Assembly (NCBI GenBank): GCA_963693365.1 | Contig: CAVNZM010000001.1 | Span: 1,674,001-1,738,000, forward strand | DNA from: Amoebidium appalachense | Taxonomy: Eukaryota > Ichthyosporea | Direction: 5' to 3' | DNA: 64,000 bases | Notes under the pieces: generated by a model | Database searches by the model: none | Seen by the model: the letters and a program-made list of their open reading frames with translations, nothing else | What the model was told of the DNA's origin: nothing | Shown here: positions 30,825-64,000 of the stretch, in pieces | Position numbering within the stretch: the first letter of the stretch is position 1 | Layout of the letters: the number at the start of each line of letters is the position of its first letter | Position numbers and translations under genes: made by a program

Positions 30825-31140
30825 GGGGGGGGGAGTACTTTTAGCAGATCAGAGTATCAATCGACACATAGGCCCTATGTGCCCTACTTGTGTTGCTCTT
30901 AACGGTAAGACGCACGTACGTGCACGGGTACGACTTGTGAGGCCTCTTAGTTGTATTTTCTTCAAGATCTGCCTCCCCATGCCGCATCCCCCCCCCCCCC
31001 CCCCCCCCCCCCCCCACACACACACCATGCCGCATTTCCTTCCCACCCCCCCCCCCTCCCCCCCCCCCCCCCCCCCCCCCCCTCCTCCTCCCCCACCCCT
31101 TCACCACACACACACACACAAACACGTCGCACACCACCCT
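29900..31140. repeat. Poly(T), poly(G), poly(C), CT and GA tracts
   Basis: T-run 29903-29926; poly(G) about 30000-30024; poly(C) 30109-30132; CT-rich 30137-30258; poly(G) 30311-30326; poly(C) about 30593-30620; (GA)n 30670-30718; GT then poly(G) 30788-30832; C-tracts 30988-31015 and 31058-31082. Unique DNA at 30350-30580 and 30840-30970 shows no exon. Confidence 0.85.
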
Positions 31141-31344
31141 AGGCCTTCTCCCGGGACCACCTTCAACCTAAAGGAGAACCAATTTTTCTTTGCCTTAGGA
31201 ATGGGCATTTTGCCGCTCCCTTAAAACTCAATCAAACCACCGCAGTCGGCAGTTCCAATAGATACTTTTAACCCTCTATTGCTTACATCACCTCCCATGC
31301 GTAACCTAACCTATCATACTGCTTCACTTGAACATGGGTGGGTC

Positions 31345-31388
<44 letters not shown>

Positions 31389-31807
31389 TGAGTGTGTGTA
31401 GGGGGGGTGGGGGGGGGGGGGAGGGGGGTAGAAGGAGGGGGATAGGCTAAATTGCAAGAAATAAGTTTTTATAACGAACCCACCCAATACAGTAAAGCAA
31501 ACGTAAAGTTTATTGCACTCCGTCAGACACACACTGCATATCCTTATATTCCAACACATAAAATCATCGTTATGACAACACTCGTGTGTTCCATTGATTC
31601 ATCAGAAACATCGATAATTACTCTTAAACCCCAACACGGCCCCGTCATGATTGGCTACAAATCATTACACTGAAACAGACTTCTATGAATACGATCGATA
31701 ACCCCGGAACGAAATTTCCCGTGCAAACTGTTGTACTACTATTTTCAAACTTTCAATATTCCATGTGATCAAATACCCTTCACCCGGCTTCCACGTTTTA
31801 TTTACCT

Positions 31808-31846
<39 letters not shown>

Positions 31847-31994
31847 TTCCCCCCTCCGGCCGATGCCCCCGAAACCAACAAACAAGAAGAAGAAGAAAAA
31901 TGAAAAATAGAACACCAACACGCGTAAAAGCGCGCGTGCACACACACCCACTTAACCACCCACACCCACACCCACACCCATACCCACTCCCACC

Positions 31995-32038
<44 letters not shown>

Positions 32039-32042
32039 CACA

Positions 32043-32086
<44 letters not shown>

Positions 32087-32316
32087 CCCACACACCCACA
32101 CACCCACACCCACACACACCCACACACACACACACACACACCCACCCACCCACACACACACACACACCAAATCCAAACCACCACTTGAACATGCACCTTT
32201 ACCTTTCGATCACACTGCATCGTTACTACGATTACGCCAATCGCTGCAAACCAAAGGCCTAAAATCCCACGGTTCAACAAATCTTATCCTATACCAACAG
32301 GGCAAAAAAAAAAAGC

Positions 32317-32351
<35 letters not shown>

Positions 32352-32443
32352 ATCCCGCAGAAAAAACTACCATCCGTCCTCAAATTTCATGCAATCCAAA
32401 ATCTATCTACATCCATTTTCATGGGTGGATATTCACTGTATAT
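31141..32443. other. Intergenic, 3' of SPT20, with GT, poly(C) and (CACG)n arrays
   Basis: (GT)n 31350-31386; poly(C) of about 37 at 31810-31846; (CACG)n tetranucleotide, about 20 units, at 32000-32091; CA-rich DNA to 32168; poly(C) 32317-32351. Minus-strand AATAAA at about 31797-31802 is a possible SPT20 polyadenylation signal, although far (0.64 kb) from the stop. Confidence 0.6.
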
Positions 32444-54342
<21,899 letters not shown>

Positions 54343-55320
54343 GAGACTGGTACCTACAAATGATTGGGCCGAATTACACAACACAAATGTGCTGTGTTAC
54401 TGCCCTGTGGTCGAAAAAGAAGAGGAGAAGTAAAAGGACTACATGCTACCAATGTTAATGGCAAAAATGTGGGTTTATATGAATGCAAGCGAGGCTAGTG
54501 TGTTGCGTTTTACCATACTACAGCCAAGAACTTACAGGGCTACTCTTGTCTGATTACTAAATGTGTATATAGAAACAGGCCGAATCCGGCGTGTCAAAAC
54601 AGTGATTCGTTCTAATTAAGCCTTATATCTCTTTCCATCTACAAAAAAGGTTGTTTCTTATATTTGTTATCAGTGTTAGATTTGGTTATCTCTCTAAACG
54701 CACCCGTGCGTATGTATATACACACGCACATACCCTTTGTGTACGTGCACTTCAGGTGTATGTACAAGAGTGCGTTGTGTCCCTATTAAAACAGTGTAGC
54801 CTTACGTAAATTAGCATCATATGATTGGTACAAAGAGAACCATGATGCTGTGTTATCCAATCAAATGATCATAAATGGCAATCCTTTGCTTCGAGTCACC
54901 TTGAAACGTCAGTGCTACCGCTCCTACTATGACGTTGTCTTGTGGCATAGTTCTAACCAGCTGTTCTAACCACGAAACTTAATACACATGGGGAAAACAG
55001 CGCGTGCGAAAATGGGTAGAAATGTACATCCTTTGCCATTAGGTTCCCTCCCGTGTGGTGCTACAAAACTTTGGGATGTGATGTCAAGGCAATTTTCCTC
55101 ACTATCTATTCGTATGCTCCTACACACAAAGATCTGGTGTCGCAGCGGGCGGTCATATCGTGTTTATTTTATATATAGCTATGGCCAAGGGCAAAAAAAT
55201 ATGCACATCTGCATGCATCATAACGGCATCATGCGGCATGTGCGTGGACAGTAACGGCCATCACACGTACACGCGCGCGCGTACACCCACACACACACCC
55301 ACACACCTACACACACCCAA
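54343..55320 (-). promoter_or_regulatory. Upstream region of SPT20
   Basis: Unique DNA. TTACGTAA at 54802-54809 and, on the minus strand, CCAAT-type motifs near 54820 and 54857 lie about 0.5 kb upstream of the ATG. No TATA box recognised and no other gene seen. A plus-strand frame at 54988-55254 has no recognisable domain. Confidence 0.4.
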
Positions 55321-55324
55321 ATAA

Positions 55325-55481
55325 ATGCACGTGTGCACTTTTTTGTGTGTGTGTACGTGTGTGTACGTTTGCGTGTGTGTGTGTTTGTGTGTGTGCTAGC
55401 GCTTGTGTGTGTGTGTGTGTGTGGGGGGGGGGGCTTGTTCAAGTTTTCAATTATTTGTACGGTTGTTTTTTTTTTTTTTTT

Positions 55482-55512
<31 letters not shown>

Positions 55513-55730
55513 GGGAGGGCTTGTTGTTGTTTGGAGGGGAGAGGGAGAGGGGGGGGGGGGGGGGGGGGGGTAGAGTGTAGCAGCATGGATCATAGTACAT
55601 AGTAGTCCGGTAAAATTAATTAAAACGAAAGGGGAAAAAAAAACAGAAGAAAGAAAGTAAGAAAGAAAGCTGTGAGAGGGAGGGAGAGGGGTGAGGGGGC
55701 CCCGGGGGGGGGGGGGGGGGGGGGGGGGCA
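55325..55730. repeat. GT, poly(T), poly(G) tracts
   Basis: GT-rich 55345-55423; T-run 55467-55490; G-tracts 55491-55515 and 55548-55570; CCCCGG-(G)n 55699-55728. Confidence 0.88.
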
Positions 55731-56681
55731 TGGTGGTGGAGGTAGGAGTCAACAACACTCCCACCAACATGTACACTGACACTAACACAAACTGTATCTG
55801 TACACACCATTTCGATGTTGTTGCCACTTATTGGCTTTTGTTTATACATGTACTACTCAAGCCTTCACCCACAGAACGCTAGAGCTCTTGTGTGTCTCCA
55901 TGAGCCACACATATAGTAGATTAATATTAAGTGGTTTTTCTGAAACCACATCAGACCACAAATCTAGGTTTTCAAAAGCCCCTGCGATAAAAACGAGAAC
56001 ACTGCCTAATAGTTCACAACGTCCGAAACTATTCTCACACTTGTACGTATCAAACCCCAAAATTCGCACCGTTTTTGACCCTCGCATTTATCTTAGACTG
56101 ACCGACTTGTTGAGACAACAATGTATGAATGCACTGAAAAAAGAGGAAAGGGAAAAAAAAATCTACTAAAACATTCACGGTGTTTCTATGCTAGTTTCCG
56201 CGCAACCCAAGGTGTAATGCTGTGGTCTGAGATTAAAAAAAAAAAAAAAAAAGCAGTGCCGGAAAATCGAAAAGTTGATGTCAAAGACAACTAATTAGAC
56301 TATACAACGACGTAACCAATGAACGGAAGACACATTCGTGCACTCACAAGATAACTGCTTTAAATGGATATGTGGTGACACACGACAAGTCTCCTCATAC
56401 GCATGCACGTGTTGTGTATCCGTGTGTGTGTGTGTGTCGGGGGGGGGGGGGGGGAGAGTCTGTGTGTGTGTGTGTGTATGTGTGTGTGCGCGCGCGCGTA
56501 TGTATGTGTATCCGTGTGTGTGTGTGTGTGTGTGTGCGTGTGTGTGTGCTAACGCATCGTCTGTGCACACGCTATCACCAAGTCAATCACCACCATATCC
56601 AAATTCCAAACAACCGAAGCCAACCAACAACCAAAACCCAACAGAACCCCAAACCCACCCCAATTTACACCCCAACTAACA
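55731..56681. other. Intergenic, 3' of the chromo-barrel gene
   Basis: Mostly unique sequence with A-runs near 56153 and 56234, GT-rich and poly(G) tracts at 56423-56552. No exon recognised. Confidence 0.5.
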
Positions 56682-62313
<5,632 letters not shown>

Positions 62314-62349
62314 TTTTCTTCAGTTATTCCTCTCCCTCCCCCCACACCT

Positions 62350-62700
62350 CCCCCTTTTCCCAACCCCCCCCCCCCCCCCCCCCCCCCCCCCAACCACCAC
62401 AAAGCACACACATACACACACAAACAAGGTCCATCCCTTGCCCTTCCCCCCCTCCCCCCGGTACTTCCCCCCTGCCCCCCCCCCCCCCCCCCCCCTCTCC
62501 CCCCCCCCCTCCCCCCAAAACACCCACCCAGCCATCTTAAATCAAAAACACACTCTCCCACACTTGCACCCCCCCCACGCCCCACTCCCTCTCCCCTCCA
62601 CACACACACATGGGGAGAGAACGGGAAACCGGGGAGAGGAAGGGGGGGAAGAGGGGGGGGGGAGGGGGGGGGGGGGGGGGGGATAGGATAGTAACACGAC
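62350..62700. repeat. C-tracts and G-rich DNA upstream of the chromo-barrel gene
   Basis: C-tracts 62365-62392 and 62476-62495, CA-rich stretches, then G-rich 62640-62682. Confidence 0.85.
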
Positions 62701-63602
62701 ACAGTGCAAACCACAGCTAAAGAGTATGGTTGAGAAAGGGGGGGGGAGGGGGGGGATCGGAGGAAGGGGGAATCGACAGCGCAAACAAAAGGCCAAGACG
62801 GGGGGGGGGGGGGGGGAGGGACGTGGTGGTTGCGGTTGTGGTGGATGGGGTTTGGGGTCTGTTACATGATCCCAAGTACACTTTCATGACGGGCAAAACA
62901 ATGCAATACTTGCAGAGCACGTACGTGCCGAGTGTACATCATAAGCAGTGATTATGGGGGCAGAAAAGCGGGGGGGGGGGGGGGGGGGGGGGGGGGTTTA
63001 AATGCGGAACACGGTACGAAGTACGCATACACGAAGGACACATGCAAAGGCAGACATTCAAGTATGCAACATCAGCCATGCGCATAGTATGCGTCATAAG
63101 CAGAGCCCATCCTCAGGGAGGGCCCAAGTCATCAATTGCGTCTGAGTTTCGACCCCTTAGCCCGCGTATATACGACTCTCCAACTCAGACAGCAGCATCA
63201 ACTGAACTTGGGTGCGTCAACCCGTCTTGATCAAAGACGAGCAGGGTTGCTTATGCAAGCAAGGTGAGCAAAACGGTGAATATGTGTGTGCACACTAATG
63301 CAGTGCAGCGGAAAATGTGTATGCGCTTACAGATGCACGACACAGAGCAACCATGCCCGGTTGCATGGAAGCAAAGCGGTCTCCACACAGTGGTCTGTCC
63401 TGAAAGGACACCTCTGAAAGAAGACTGGGGGGGTTTGAATGCGGAATACGGTACGAAGTACGCATACACGAAGGACACATGCAAAGGCAAACATTCAAGT
63501 ATGCAACATCAGCCATGCGCACAGTATGCGTCATAAGCAGAGCCCATCCTCAAAGGGGGGGGGGGGGGGGGGGGGATGCATCATAAAGTACGAAGTACAC
63601 AA
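62684..63602 (+). mobile_element. Cluster of element A copies at the window's right end
   Basis: Fragments at 62684-62735 and 62850-62955. A long copy at 62997-63345, almost identical to 33529-33889. A truncated copy at 63430-63555 (TTTGAATGCGGAATACGGTA to AGCAGAGCCCATCCTCA), then poly(G) and a short fragment at 63577-63602. Each begins right after a G-tract. Confidence 0.82.
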
Positions 63603-63944
63603 GGGGGGGGAGGGGGGGGGGGGGATGTATGCACAAGACTGGCACGTGTGTGTGGACGCGTGTTTGTGTGTGTGTGTGGGGGGGGGAGAGAGGGGGGGGG
63701 GGGGGGGGGGGGGTGGGGACATACATTTAGGGTGGCACATCTGTGTATGTGTGTGTGTGTGTTTGAGGGGGGGGGGGGGGATGTACACATTTAGAGTGGT
63801 ACATCTGTGTGTGTGTGTGTCTCTGTGCGGGTGTATGTGTGTGTGTGGGGGGGGGGGGGGGGGGGGGGGGGGGAGGGGGGGGGGGGGGGAAGGGCGGATG
63901 TACACATTTAGGATGGCACATCTGTGCATGTGGATGTGAGTGTG

Positions 63945-63988
<44 letters not shown>

Positions 63989-64000
63989 CGGGGGGGGGGG
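63603..64000. repeat. G-rich tandem units with GT runs
   Basis: About four units share GTGGCACATCTGTG / GTGGTACATCTGTG followed by GT and poly(G), with GATGTACACATTTAG between (near 63720, 63780, 63897). The window ends in (GT)n and poly(G). Confidence 0.8.

Noticed and set aside
63603-64000. Telomere-like G-rich end
   Set aside because: The repeats are GT/poly(G) with no TTAGGG-type unit; the window edge is arbitrary.

Overview
The window is nuclear DNA of a eukaryote. Its genes are split by spliceosomal introns (GT..AG, phase-consistent across exons) and buried in very long microsatellites, poly(G)/poly(C) tracts and minisatellites. The proteins (calcipressin, SPT20 of SAGA, a chromo-barrel protein, an ankyrin-GATA factor, a PL14-type polysaccharide lyase, Gln-rich regulators) suit an opisthokont-like protist. 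A unicellular holozoan such as an ichthyosporean is my guess, but the sequence does not prove the lineage.

Layout. 0.7-1.6 kb: end of an unrecognised minus-strand gene. 6.0-12.3 kb: a five-exon calcipressin (RCAN) gene, plus strand. 16.2-19.3 kb: a four-exon ankyrin-repeat/GATA zinc-finger gene, plus strand. 22.5-23.3 kb: a secreted PL14 lyase-like gene, minus strand, broken by one in-frame TGA. 27.3-29.2 kb: a coiled-coil protein gene, plus strand, whose two halves lie in different frames. 32.4-54.3 kb: one ~22-kb minus-strand gene for a large SPT20 homologue, rebuilt from 14 exons, most too short to show as isolated ORFs. 56.7-62.3 kb: a four-exon minus-strand gene for a chromo-barrel protein. 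Nearly all other open frames are shadows of CA/GT, CT, poly(G) or satellite arrays.

Three regulatory genes (RCAN, SPT20, chromo-barrel) share an unusual feature. Pieces of exon that include the splice junction (exon 3' end plus donor, or acceptor plus exon 5' end) are repeated one to several times in the neighbouring intron, at different stages of decay. The introns also carry a dispersed element headed by poly(G) and ending in a conserved AGCAGAGCCCATC motif. In one SPT20 intron such an element has its middle expanded into a 2.2-kb satellite (43-bp and 37-bp units). SPT20 and the chromo-barrel protein are both chromatin/transcription factors, but nothing here shows co-regulation beyond adjacency and orientation.
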